Shown: positions 52,493-60,261 of the stretch, piece by piece | How positions within the stretch are numbered: position 1 is the first letter of the stretch | Layout: each line of letters starts with the position of its first letter | Assembly: GCF_003115775.1 (NCBI RefSeq) | Contig: NZ_QEES01000002.1 | Span: 992,001-1,056,000 of the forward strand | From: Cellulomonas sp. WB94 | Lineage (GTDB): Bacteria; Actinomycetota; Actinomycetes; Actinomycetales; Cellulomonadaceae | DNA length: 64,000 nucleotides | Direction of reading: 5' to 3' | Notes under the pieces: generated by a model | Seen by the model: only the letters and a program-made list of their open reading frames with translations | What the model was told of the DNA's origin: nothing | The model's database searches: none | Translations under genes and position numbers: made by a program

Positions 52493-53140
52493 TCAGCGCG
52501 CAGCGAGCGCCGGGATCTCCACGGCGATCTCCGTGCCGAGCGTCGCCCCGCCGGTCAGGCCGAGGTCGTCGCCGCTCCAGAACGTGCCCGGGTCGAACCA
52601 GCTCGAGTGGTGCCCGCCCGGCAGCAGCCCCATGGCCTCGAGGGTCAGGGCCACGACCTCGGCGCAGTAGACGGTCTCCAGGTGCTCCTCGCGGCGCGTC
52701 CACGCGGGCCTCGGCGCGCGGCCGCCCAGCCAGCGGAGCCCGAGCTGCACCGTCGAGGGGAACGGGGTGCCGTCGAGGCGCGCGATCGTGCGGAGCACGG
52801 CGTCCTCCATCTCGCGGGTCACCGGCTGGTCGAGCTGGCGCAGCCACGCCTTCTGGTCGTACCGGTTGCCCCACACGACGACCGCCTCGCGCAGGTCGTG
52901 GAGCTGCGCGCCGCGGTGGTGGTCGCCCGTCCACTGGTCGGTCAGCGACCGGCCCAGCTCGGCGTGCCACATGAGCGGGGGGAGGTCGTCGATGACCACC
53001 GCCATGCCGACGTGGTTGACGGGGCTGTTCGTCGTCAGCTGGATCGCGCGGTCAGCGATCGTGTGGCCCCGGAACAGCCACAGGTCGCCTGTCCGCGTGG
53101 CGTCGAGGGCCTCGTCCAGGTCGATCCGGTCCGCGGGCAC
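52493..53140 (-). CDS. YiiX-like permuted NlpC/P60-fold protein
   Basis: A 215-aa cytosolic protein: GDLWLFRGHTIADRAIQLTT, then SPVNHVGMAVVIDD and ETVYCAEVVALTLEAMG. The His before the Cys in sequence is the order of circularly permuted papain-like NlpC/P60 enzymes such as YiiX. No signal peptide is seen, so a cell-wall role is unlikely. It starts with GTG at 53140. Family inferred from motifs; activity unproven. Confidence 0.7.
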   Translation of the reverse strand: MPADRIDLDEALDATRTGDLWLFRGHTIADRAIQLTTNSPVNHVGMAVVIDDLPPLMWHAELGRSLTDQWTGDHHRGAQLHDLREAVVVWGNRYDQKAWLRQLDQPVTREMEDAVLRTIARLDGTPFPSTVQLGLRWLGGRAPRPAWTRREEHLETVYCAEVVALTLEAMGLLPGGHHSSWFDPGTFWSGDDLGLTGGATLGTEIAVEIPALAAR

Positions 53141-53157
53141 GTCTGTAGCCTAGGCGG

Positions 53158-53355
53158 ATGAAGTGGTGGAAGGTCCTGGGGGTCGCCGCGTTCGCCGGCG
53201 TCGCCGCGGGCGGTGTGCTCATCGCGAAGGACGAGCGCCGTCGACGCGCCTACACCCCTGAAGAGATCCGCGACCGGCTGCATGCCCGGGTCGCGGAGGT
53301 GGACGCCGTGCACACCCGCGCTGCGACCGACGACGACGAGGACGGCGCCGCCTGA
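53158..53355 (+). CDS. Small single-pass membrane protein
   Basis: A 65-aa protein with one N-terminal membrane segment (VLGVAAFAGVAAGGVLIA), a basic patch KDERRRRAY and an acidic tail. It is divergent from the gene at 52493 and converges on the ybdD-like gene. No family known to me; a short helix EEIRDRLHARVAEVD may pair with another protein. Confidence 0.7.
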   Translation: MKWWKVLGVAAFAGVAAGGVLIAKDERRRRAYTPEEIRDRLHARVAEVDAVHTRAATDDDEDGAA

Positions 53356-53362
53356 CCTGACG

Positions 53363-53404
53363 CCGACGCCCGCCGGCTCCCCGAGAGGAGCCGACCGGCG
53401 TCGG
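53363..53404. terminator. Bidirectional terminator
   Basis: CCGACGCC pairs with GGCGTCGG and, inside, GGCTCC with GGAGCC around the loop CCGAGA, with a 4x4 internal mismatch. It lies between converging genes. Confidence 0.6.
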
Positions 53405-53427
53405 GTCTCACACCGTCGTGAGGTGGG

Positions 53428-53637
53428 TCAGCAGCACCGGCCCTGCGGGTTGCGGTCCTGCCGGTCGGTCACGTCGCGCCAGAACTCGCGCTCGGTCATG
53501 ACGCGTCCGCCGTGCCCGCCGTCGTGCTGGGCCGCGACGTGCTCGACGTACCTCTCGTACGCGTCCTCACGGAGCATCCCCTTGACGAACCAGGACACCC
53601 CTCGTGCGCCCTGGCGCACCGCCGCGGCCACCCCCAT
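53428..53637 (-). CDS. YbdD/YjiX-family partner of CstA
   Basis: A 69-aa protein with the family segments DAYERYVEHVAAQH and MTEREFWRDVTD, and the terminal RCC. Such proteins are encoded next to CstA/BtsT transporters and are thought to be needed for their activity. Its ATG overlaps the cstA stop by one base (TGATG). Confidence 0.9.
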   Translation of the reverse strand: MGVAAAVRQGARGVSWFVKGMLREDAYERYVEHVAAQHDGGHGGRVMTEREFWRDVTDRQDRNPQGRCC

Positions 53638-55925
53638 CAGTGGCCACCCGCTCGGACGCGGCCGGCGGGACCGGTGTGCGCGGCCCACTGCTGCTCGAGC
53701 ACCTTCTCGGCCGGGGTCGCGACGAAGCCGGCCGGCGCGAAGATCCGGGACGGCACCGCCTTGTCCTCGGCGTTCGGGCCACCGCCGAGGCGGAAGGCCT
53801 TCCAGGTCTCCCAGAGCGACGCGACGATCACGATGATCGACAGCACCACGAAGAGCACCGACAGGACGCCCTGGATCATCGTGTTGCGGAACACCGCCTG
53901 CATCGCCTCGACGGTCGCGGCCGACCCGAAGCTCGTCTTGCCGTCGGCCAGCGCCTTGCCGAAGGCCGCGTGCTGCGCGAAGTACCCGACCGCGGGCACC
54001 GACGAGAAGATCTTCAGGAACGACGCCGTGATCGTCACCGCTGCGGCGAAGACCAGGGGCACCGCGACGATCCACAGGTACCGGAACGCCCCCCGCTTGG
54101 CCACGATGGCCATGCAGACCGCGAGCGCGATCGCCGCGAGCAGCTGGTTGGCGATCCCGAACAGCGGGAACAGGGTGTTGATGCCGCCGAGCGGGTCGGT
54201 GACACCCATGAGCAGGACCGCGCCCCACAGCCCGACCATGACCGCGGTCGTGATCCAGGCCCCCACGCGCCACGACGTGTCGCGGAACCGCGGGATGAAG
54301 TTGCCGAGGCTGTCCTGCAGCATGAACCGGGCCACGCGGGTCCCGGCGTCGACTGCGGTGAGGATGAACAGCGCCTCGAACATGATCGCGAAGTGGTACC
54401 AGAACGCCATCATCCCGGTGCCGCCGACGAGCTGCTGCATGATGTGCGCGAGCCCGACCGACAGGGTGGGGGCGCCGCCGGTGCGCGAGATGATCGACGA
54501 CTCGCCGACGTTCTTCGCGGTCTCGGTGAGCAGCTCCGGGGTCACGTTGACCCCCGAGAGACCCAGCCCGTTGACCCACGCGGCGGCGGACTCGACCGTG
54601 CCGCCTGTGAGCGCGGCCGGCGCGTTCATGACGAAGTAGATCCCGCGGTCGATCGAGAGCGCGGCGACGAGCGCCATGATCGCGACGAACGACTCCATGA
54701 GCATCCCGCCGTACCCGATGAAGCGCGTCTGGCGCTCCTTCTCGACGAGCTTGGGCGTGGTGCCCGACGCGATGAGCGCATGGAACCCGGACAGCGCGCC
54801 GCACGCGATCGTGACGAACAGGAACGGGAACAGCGAGCCGGCGACGACCGGGCCCTTGCCGGTGGACGCGAACTCGCTCACGGCCGGGACGTTGATGACG
54901 GGGCGGACCAGGACGATCGCGACGGCGAGCATCACGATCGTGCCGACCTTCATGAACGTCGACAGGTAGTCGCGCGGGGCCAGGAGCAGCCAGACGGGCA
55001 GGATCGCGGCGATGAAGCCGTAGACGATGATGCCCCAGCCGATCGCGACCTTGTCGATGGTGAAGAAGCTCACGCCCCACGACGTGTCGGCTATCAGGCC
55101 GCCGCCGATGATCACGGCGATGAGGAGCGTGAACCCGATGATCGAGACCTCGGACACCTTGCCCGGGCGGAAGAAGCGCAGGTAGCAGCCCATGAGCAGG
55201 GCGATCGGGATGGTCATGCCGACCGAGAAGACGCCCCAGGGGCTCGCGGCGAGCGCGTTGACGACCACGAGCGCGAGGATCGCGATGATGATCACCATGA
55301 TGGTCAGCGTCGCGATGAGGGCCGCCGTGCCGCCGATGACCCCGAGCTCCTCACGCGCCATCTGGCCGAGGGACCGGCCGCCGCGACGCATGGAGAAGAA
55401 GAGCACCAGGTAGTCCTGGACCGCGCCCGCGACGATCACGCCGGCGATGATCCAGATCGTGCCCGGCAGGTAGCCCATCTGTGCGGCGAGCACCGGGCCG
55501 ACGAGCGGCCCGGCGCCGGCGATCGCGGCGAAGTGGTGGCCGAACAGGACGCGACGGTCGGTCGCGACGTAGTCCTTGCCGTCCCCGTCGTACTCGGCGG
55601 GCGTCGCGCGCCTGTCGTCGGGCCGGAGCAGGTGCTTCTCGATGTACCGGGAGTAGAACCGGTAGGCGATGAGGTAGGAGCACACGGCGGCGAACACGAA
55701 CCACACCGCGTTGACCGTCTCGCCGCGGATTCCGGCGATGACGACCCAGCTCACGCCACCCAGGAGGGCGATGGCGACCCAGATCGCGATCTTGGCCGGC
55801 GTCCAGTGGGTGTCCTGCGACTCGAGTGCTGCCTCGTCGAGTGCGACGGGTGGCAGTCCCGGATCCTGCTTCAATACGTCCGAATTGTCTGGTGATCCAT
55901 ACGGTGCGTCGACGCTGGCGCCCAT
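53637..55925 (-). CDS. cstA: CstA-family carbon starvation protein (pyruvate/peptide transporter)
   Basis: A 762-aa membrane protein with about 16-18 hydrophobic segments. Family segments: HFAAIAGAGPLVGPVLAAQ, GAVQDYLVLFFSMRRGGRSL, and GTTPKLVEKERQTRFIGYGG. CstA/BtsT proteins import pyruvate and possibly peptides under nutrient limitation. The start at 55925 (MGASVDAPYG) has GGGGAGC before it; the open frame upstream is non-coding. It is coupled to the ybdD-like gene. Confidence 0.94.
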   Translation of the reverse strand: MGASVDAPYGSPDNSDVLKQDPGLPPVALDEAALESQDTHWTPAKIAIWVAIALLGGVSWVVIAGIRGETVNAVWFVFAAVCSYLIAYRFYSRYIEKHLLRPDDRRATPAEYDGDGKDYVATDRRVLFGHHFAAIAGAGPLVGPVLAAQMGYLPGTIWIIAGVIVAGAVQDYLVLFFSMRRGGRSLGQMAREELGVIGGTAALIATLTIMVIIIAILALVVVNALAASPWGVFSVGMTIPIALLMGCYLRFFRPGKVSEVSIIGFTLLIAVIIGGGLIADTSWGVSFFTIDKVAIGWGIIVYGFIAAILPVWLLLAPRDYLSTFMKVGTIVMLAVAIVLVRPVINVPAVSEFASTGKGPVVAGSLFPFLFVTIACGALSGFHALIASGTTPKLVEKERQTRFIGYGGMLMESFVAIMALVAALSIDRGIYFVMNAPAALTGGTVESAAAWVNGLGLSGVNVTPELLTETAKNVGESSIISRTGGAPTLSVGLAHIMQQLVGGTGMMAFWYHFAIMFEALFILTAVDAGTRVARFMLQDSLGNFIPRFRDTSWRVGAWITTAVMVGLWGAVLLMGVTDPLGGINTLFPLFGIANQLLAAIALAVCMAIVAKRGAFRYLWIVAVPLVFAAAVTITASFLKIFSSVPAVGYFAQHAAFGKALADGKTSFGSAATVEAMQAVFRNTMIQGVLSVLFVVLSIIVIVASLWETWKAFRLGGGPNAEDKAVPSRIFAPAGFVATPAEKVLEQQWAAHTGPAGRVRAGGH

Positions 55926-55949
55926 TTTTGCTCCCCGAAATCCGCAAGA

Positions 55950-55955
55950 ATTATC
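55950..55955 (-). promoter_or_regulatory. Possible -10 element of cstA
   Basis: On the minus strand GATAAT lies 24 bases before the cstA ATG inside an unusually AT-rich stretch (about 55921-55960). A convincing -35 was not found. Confidence 0.35.
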
Positions 55956-56017
55956 CCCCTGCCCGAGTGACGCTACCCCCTCGCCGTGGAGGTGTAGCGC
56001 CTCGGCACGACGTCTGC

Positions 56018-56473
56018 TCAGCGCACGGGGAAGACGACCCGGGTCTGCCAACGGCTCGGGTCGGGCTCAGCGTCCGGTCCGACGAGGTACTCCTCCCACA
56101 TCTCCCCCTCGGGGGTCAGCCCCTGCTCGGCGATCCAGGCGTTGACCTCGGCATAGGTCGTCGACAGCGAGTCGTACGACCCGGTGTGGACCGCCTCAAC
56201 GGTCGGGCCGCCGGGGAGCGTGGCGGTGACGAGACCGTCACCCGGCGTGACGGGCTGCCCGACGGGGAAGCCCGCGGTGACGTCGACCGTCGTGGTGACG
56301 GGACCGCGGTACAACGCGACAGGGGGTCCGGCCGGCGCGGCTTCCTGCCGGCCCAGGTCAGCTGCCGCAGCACCGAAGGCGCGGCCGAAGAAGTCCTGGA
56401 ACGCCGTCATCCGCACGACCTCGCGCACCCCGAGGATCGGCTGCGGGTTCCGCTCGGCTCGTTCGATCATCAT
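56018..56473 (-). CDS. GyrI-like small-molecule-binding protein
   Basis: A 151-aa protein with the GyrI-like effector fold: ATLPGGPTVEAVHTGSYDSL, then YAEVNAWIAEQGLTPEG and MWEEYLVGPDAEPDPSRWQT. There is no DNA-binding domain, so it acts as a stand-alone ligand binder or hydrolase of small toxic compounds. The start is the ATG at 56473. Confidence 0.85.
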   Translation of the reverse strand: MMIERAERNPQPILGVREVVRMTAFQDFFGRAFGAAAADLGRQEAAPAGPPVALYRGPVTTTVDVTAGFPVGQPVTPGDGLVTATLPGGPTVEAVHTGSYDSLSTTYAEVNAWIAEQGLTPEGEMWEEYLVGPDAEPDPSRWQTRVVFPVR

Positions 56474-56645
56474 GGCACACCTCGGTCCGCTCGTGCGGGC
56501 CCTGGGTCGGCGCTTGCTACCTCAGCCCTACCCACCTGTCAGGTCGGGGCGGTAGGACCGAACGTCCCGATTGTCCGACTCGAGAGGGTGGGCCACCGCG
56601 CGCACGCTTGGCGAAAGGGCTGGTGGCGAGCTCACGGGAGTGCTA

Positions 56646-56665
56646 TCAATGTGATATCACTTTGA
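56646..56665. promoter_or_regulatory. 20-bp palindrome upstream of the SPFH operon
   Basis: TCAATGTGATATCACTTTGA is symmetric at 18 of 20 positions, with the perfect core GTGATATCAC. It ends 16 bases before the GTG. A -10-like TATCAAT overlaps its left end, so a bound protein would block transcription. The ribbon-helix-helix protein of the same operon is a candidate ligand. Confidence 0.65.
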
Positions 56666-56681
56666 GCGAAGGGAACAGACC

Positions 56682-57587
56682 GTGAGCACCATCGAGTCAC
56701 CGTTGAAGGCCGAGCCCGTCGGGCTCCAAGGAGCTCGGCTCGTCATCAGTCAGCGCCCGGCCCTCGCCGTCAGCGGCTGGCTCGGCGTCCTGGTCCTGGC
56801 CGGGTGCGCGGTGTGGGTCGCGGTCGGTCAGCAGAGCGCCGAGACGTGGCTCTGGGTACCCGCGGTCGTCGCCGTCCTGACCATCACGTCCCTCGTGGTC
56901 GTCACGCCGGGGCAGACGTCGGTGATCCAGTTCTTCGGCAGCTACATCGGCACGGTCCAGCGGCCCGGGTTTTGGTGGGTCCTGCCACTGACCAAGCGCC
57001 GCAAGGTCAGCGTCCGGGTCCGCAACTTCGAGACCGCCCACCTCAAGGTCAACGACGCCGACGGCAGCCCGGTGGAGATCGCCGCGATCGTCGTCTGGCA
57101 GATCGCCGACACCGCCAAGTCGACCTACGCGGTCGAGAGCTACCTCGACTTCGTCACCGTGCAGGCGGAGTCGGCGCTGCGCCACGTCGCCACGACCCAT
57201 CCCTACGACGACACCACCGAGGCCGGCACCTCGCTGCGCGGCTCGACCGACGTCGTCGCGGCCCAGCTGGCCGCCGAGGTCGCCACCCGGGTCGCCATCG
57301 CCGGCGTCGAGATCGTCGAGGTGCGGATCTCCCACCTCGCCTATGCCCCCGAGATCGCCCAGGCGATGCTCCGCCGCCAGCAGGCCAGCGCCGTCGTCGC
57401 CGCCCGCTCGCGCATCGTCGAGGGTGCGGTCGGCATGGTCGAGCTCGCCCTGAACCGGCTCGAGGAGAACGGTGTCGTCAGCCTCGACGACGAGCGGAAG
57501 GCCGCCATGGTCAGCAACCTCATGGTCGTGCTGTGCGGGGACCAGCCGCCGTCGCCGGTCGTGAACGCCGGCTCCTTGTACACATGA
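56682..57587 (+). CDS. SPFH/band-7 membrane protein
   Basis: A 301-aa protein: two N-terminal membrane segments (SGWLGVLVLAGCAVWVAVG; WVPAVVAVLTITSLVVVTPG), then an SPFH domain with FFGSYIGTVQRPGFWWVLPL and VAGVEIVEVRISHLAYAPEI-like text (here IAGVEIVEVRISHLAYAPEI), ending in a helical region. Such proteins form membrane-bound ring assemblies. GAAGGGAA precedes the GTG. Its stop overlaps the next gene (ATGA). Confidence 0.88.
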   Translation: MSTIESPLKAEPVGLQGARLVISQRPALAVSGWLGVLVLAGCAVWVAVGQQSAETWLWVPAVVAVLTITSLVVVTPGQTSVIQFFGSYIGTVQRPGFWWVLPLTKRRKVSVRVRNFETAHLKVNDADGSPVEIAAIVVWQIADTAKSTYAVESYLDFVTVQAESALRHVATTHPYDDTTEAGTSLRGSTDVVAAQLAAEVATRVAIAGVEIVEVRISHLAYAPEIAQAMLRRQQASAVVAARSRIVEGAVGMVELALNRLEENGVVSLDDERKAAMVSNLMVVLCGDQPPSPVVNAGSLYT

Positions 57588-57805
57588 GCGAGCGCCGGCA
57601 GGTCCTGCTCCGCATCGACCCTGCCGTCCACGACGCGCTCGTCCGGTGGGCCGACGACGAGCTCCGCAGCCTCAACGCCCAGGTGGAGATGCTGCTGCGT
57701 CGGGCGCTCGCCGACGCGGGACGCATGCCGAAGCACGCCGCGCCGATCCCCCCGCGCGGTCGGCCCCGGGCTCGCGAGGGGGAGCCACCTACGTCCGACC
57801 CCTGA
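57584..57805 (+). CDS. Ribbon-helix-helix (Arc-like) protein coupled to SPFH
   Basis: A 73-aa protein: RRQVLLRIDPAVHDALVRWA gives the short beta strand and first helix, and RSLNAQVEMLLRRALADAG the second helix, as in Arc/HicB-type antitoxin DNA binders. The C-terminal 25 residues are Pro/Arg-rich. It overlaps the SPFH stop by four bases, and its 3' end overlaps the converging CopCD gene by 17 bases. It probably binds the palindrome upstream of the operon. Confidence 0.8.
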   Translation: MSERRQVLLRIDPAVHDALVRWADDELRSLNAQVEMLLRRALADAGRMPKHAAPIPPRGRPRAREGEPPTSDP

Positions 57806-59684
57806 TCGTCCGCTCGTCGGGCAGCACGGACGCCGCTGCGTCGCCTGTCGGATCGGTCCGGGAGCTTCTGCGACGCTCCGCGACGGCCAGCGCGGCCCAC
57901 CAGGCGAGCAGGACAGCGAGGGACACCGCGAGCGCCGCGGCCCTCAGCTGGGCACGGATCGGCGCCGTGGACACGCGGGCGATCGGCGGGCCCGTCAGGC
58001 TGCCGATCGACCACGGATAGTCGACCGCGGCGTCGGCCAGCCCGTCGCGATGCGCAACGACCTGCACCTGCGCGCTCCCCGCGCTCGCCAGCGTCACGTT
58101 GACCGACCACCGCCCGTTGCCCAGCGGCTCCGCCGGTGCGGGCGTCCCGACCGTCCCGTCCGCAGCGGCGACGGTGACCTCGACCGTGCGCACGGGCGCG
58201 GGCGCGGGCCGACGCGTGTCGAAGACCTCGACGATGACGACGTTCGGTCCGGGCCGGTTGGGCCGGATGTCGAGGGTCTCCTGCAGGTCGACGACCTGAC
58301 GGACGACCGGGCCGTCGGTCGGACCGTTCGCGCTCTGCACGAGCTGCGGCTCCATGGCGGGCTGACCGCTGGTGAGGACCGCGGCGAGCCCGAGCACCAC
58401 GAGCCCCAGGACGGCCTCGGCCAGGATGGTGCGTCGCGGGAGGCGCGGCGTGCTCTGCGTGCTCTGCGTGCGCGACCCGCCCGCACGGTGCAGCCGGGAC
58501 GTGTTGACCAGGGCGAGCGCTCCGACGACTGCTGCCAGGCCGACCTTGAGCAGGAGAGCACGTCCGTAGCTTGTGCCAAGTGCCGCGTCGACCGAGCCCA
58601 CCACCCCGCTGCTCAGGTAGACCCCCGTCACGACCATGACGCTCACGCACACGGCGGCGGGCGGCCCGAAGGCGCGGAGTGCCCGGCTGCCGACGAGCCG
58701 CGCCGCCGGGCCGCCCCGCGCGGACAGGACCACGGCGACGGTGAGGACCGTAAGGCATCCCGACCACGTGGTCGCCGCAGCGAGATGCGCGGCCGACGCC
58801 GCGATCCGCGTGAGATCCAGCCCGCCGCCGCCTGCCGAGTGCCCGAGCACGGCGGTACCGAGGCAGGCGAGCGTCGCACCGGCCGCGAGCAGCAGCGCGT
58901 GACGCCGGGACGCGCGTACCCGGCTCAGTCCCGACACCGCGAGGACCACGAGGCCCACCTCGCGGACTGCCCACCGCCCGCCGTAGTCGCCGCCGAGCAG
59001 CCGGACCGGGTCTGCTCCGCTGGCGGTCAGCTGGTCGACGAGCAGGAGCACCGCGACGACGGCACCGCCGACGGCACCGCCGGACGCCGCCCGACGCGCG
59101 AACGACGCGGCCCGGTCCGACCCATCCGCGCGCACCAGGAGACGCAGCGCGAGCGGGCCGCCCAGCGCTCCCGACAGCCCGAGCAGGAGCAACCAGCGCA
59201 GCGTCGCCTCGACCGGTCGCGGCGACGGCTCGTCGAGCCCGCCCGCAGTCACGGCCTGACCGACGCCGAAGACGAGCACCCCCTCGGTCGCGTGCAGGTC
59301 GTCGCTCGACAGCGTCGACCAGGACACCCGGTACGCACCGTGATCCATCGCCGGCACGTCCACGACGACCTCGACGGGCTGCTCGAGGTCGGCGGCGTCG
59401 GCGCCCGACTCGATCCGCAGGCCCGCCAGGTCCAGGTGCCGGCCGGTGGCGTCCACGACGTCGATGCGCGTCGCACTCAGCACGACCGACTCACTGAAGT
59501 CCAGGCGGACCTGGGCCGGCGGATCCACGAGCACCTGCCCGTCGGCAGGACTGCTGCCAGCCAGGAACGCGTGCGCCTGGGCGGCCGGCACCGGGCCGAC
59601 GAGCACCGCCAGGGCCGCGACCAGACCTGCCAGACCGATCCGCGTCACGGTCGACCGCGCACGCACCGCAGCGCCGCCTCTCAC
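57789..59684 (-). CDS. CopC-CopD fusion, copper uptake/resistance protein
   Basis: A 631-aa protein. A signal peptide ends AQA and the mature chain begins His-Ala (HAFLAGSSPADGQVL), the CopC copper ligand; DHGAYRVSWSTLSSDDLHA holds the second His site. Eight or so membrane segments of a CopD domain follow, with an external C-terminal beta domain (VEVTVAAADGTVGTPAPAEP) before a final membrane segment. YcnJ of Bacillus has a similar plan and imports copper. The GTG start overlaps the preceding gene (GTGA). It is the last gene of the copper-related operon. Confidence 0.9.
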   Translation of the reverse strand: MRGGAAVRARSTVTRIGLAGLVAALAVLVGPVPAAQAHAFLAGSSPADGQVLVDPPAQVRLDFSESVVLSATRIDVVDATGRHLDLAGLRIESGADAADLEQPVEVVVDVPAMDHGAYRVSWSTLSSDDLHATEGVLVFGVGQAVTAGGLDEPSPRPVEATLRWLLLLGLSGALGGPLALRLLVRADGSDRAASFARRAASGGAVGGAVVAVLLLVDQLTASGADPVRLLGGDYGGRWAVREVGLVVLAVSGLSRVRASRRHALLLAAGATLACLGTAVLGHSAGGGGLDLTRIAASAAHLAAATTWSGCLTVLTVAVVLSARGGPAARLVGSRALRAFGPPAAVCVSVMVVTGVYLSSGVVGSVDAALGTSYGRALLLKVGLAAVVGALALVNTSRLHRAGGSRTQSTQSTPRLPRRTILAEAVLGLVVLGLAAVLTSGQPAMEPQLVQSANGPTDGPVVRQVVDLQETLDIRPNRPGPNVVIVEVFDTRRPAPAPVRTVEVTVAAADGTVGTPAPAEPLGNGRWSVNVTLASAGSAQVQVVAHRDGLADAAVDYPWSIGSLTGPPIARVSTAPIRAQLRAAALAVSLAVLLAWWAALAVAERRRSSRTDPTGDAAASVLPDERTIRGRT

Positions 59685-60196
59685 AGCACGGGCATGTGGC
59701 GGAGCTGGAGGGTGTCGGTCTCGATCGAGACGTGCTCGTCGGGCCGCAGCGCGCCGGCGGTGTTCTCGTAGACGAGGTAGTAGGTCTGCCCCGGCCGCAT
59801 GCCGTGGCCCTGCTTCATGAGCGACACGCGCCTGGTGCTCAGGTCGCGCGCCTCGCTGACCAGCACCGGCGCGTGGGCGGTGTCCGACTGGAACCGGGTC
59901 GCCTTCTCGGCGTCGAGCACCACGTAGCTGACGACGATGAGACCACCGTCCCCGACGACCGCGACGCGCGAGAACCGGACCCCGAGCGCGGCCTCAATCG
60001 CGGCGTCCTGCGGCACGCCGCCGTCCGCCGCCGCGCGGGTCCTGGCCAGGCCGCCCATGACCACGGTGACGAGCAGGACGATGACCACGACCACGACCAC
60101 GCTCCAGCGGACGGCCGGACGCCTCCTTGCGACGGCGCCCGGCAGGGCGTCCGGCGCGTCGCCCGGCGTGGTGTCCGGCGCGGTGAGCTCGAGCAT
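59681..60196 (-). CDS. Membrane-anchored protein in the copper operon
   Basis: A 171-aa protein: about 30 polar residues, one membrane helix (WSVVVVVVIVLLVTVVMGGL), then an external domain of about 120 residues with FSRVAVVGDGGLIVVSYVVL and GMRPGQTYYLVYENTAGALR. It has a few His and Met residues but no known copper motif. GGAGGAGG precedes the ATG. It overlaps the CopCD start by four bases. No family recognised; the copper link is contextual. Confidence 0.75.
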   Translation of the reverse strand: MLELTAPDTTPGDAPDALPGAVARRRPAVRWSVVVVVVIVLLVTVVMGGLARTRAAADGGVPQDAAIEAALGVRFSRVAVVGDGGLIVVSYVVLDAEKATRFQSDTAHAPVLVSEARDLSTRRVSLMKQGHGMRPGQTYYLVYENTAGALRPDEHVSIETDTLQLRHMPVL

Positions 60197-60217
60197 GGTG
60201 AGCCTCCTCCTGGGTCG

Positions 60218-60254
60218 GTGCCCCTGGGCCGCGGCGTGCACGGCCCAGGGGCAC
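60218..60254 (-). terminator. Intercistronic hairpin in the copper operon
   Basis: A perfect 14-bp stem GTGCCCCTGGGCCG / CGGCCCAGGGGCAC with a 9-base loop, beginning 7 bases after the stop of the 1048-aa gene on the minus strand. Probably attenuates or protects the upstream part of the transcript. Confidence 0.6.
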
Positions 60255-60261
60255 CCACGGC

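Noticed and set aside
47245-52974. A 1909-codon open frame antisense to the GH94-like gene
   Set aside because: Same reason; it runs through several real genes on both strands and lacks any domain.
56650-56661. CRP site before the SPFH gene (TGTGATATCACT)
   Set aside because: The half-sites are separated by two bases instead of six, so it does not fit CRP geometry.
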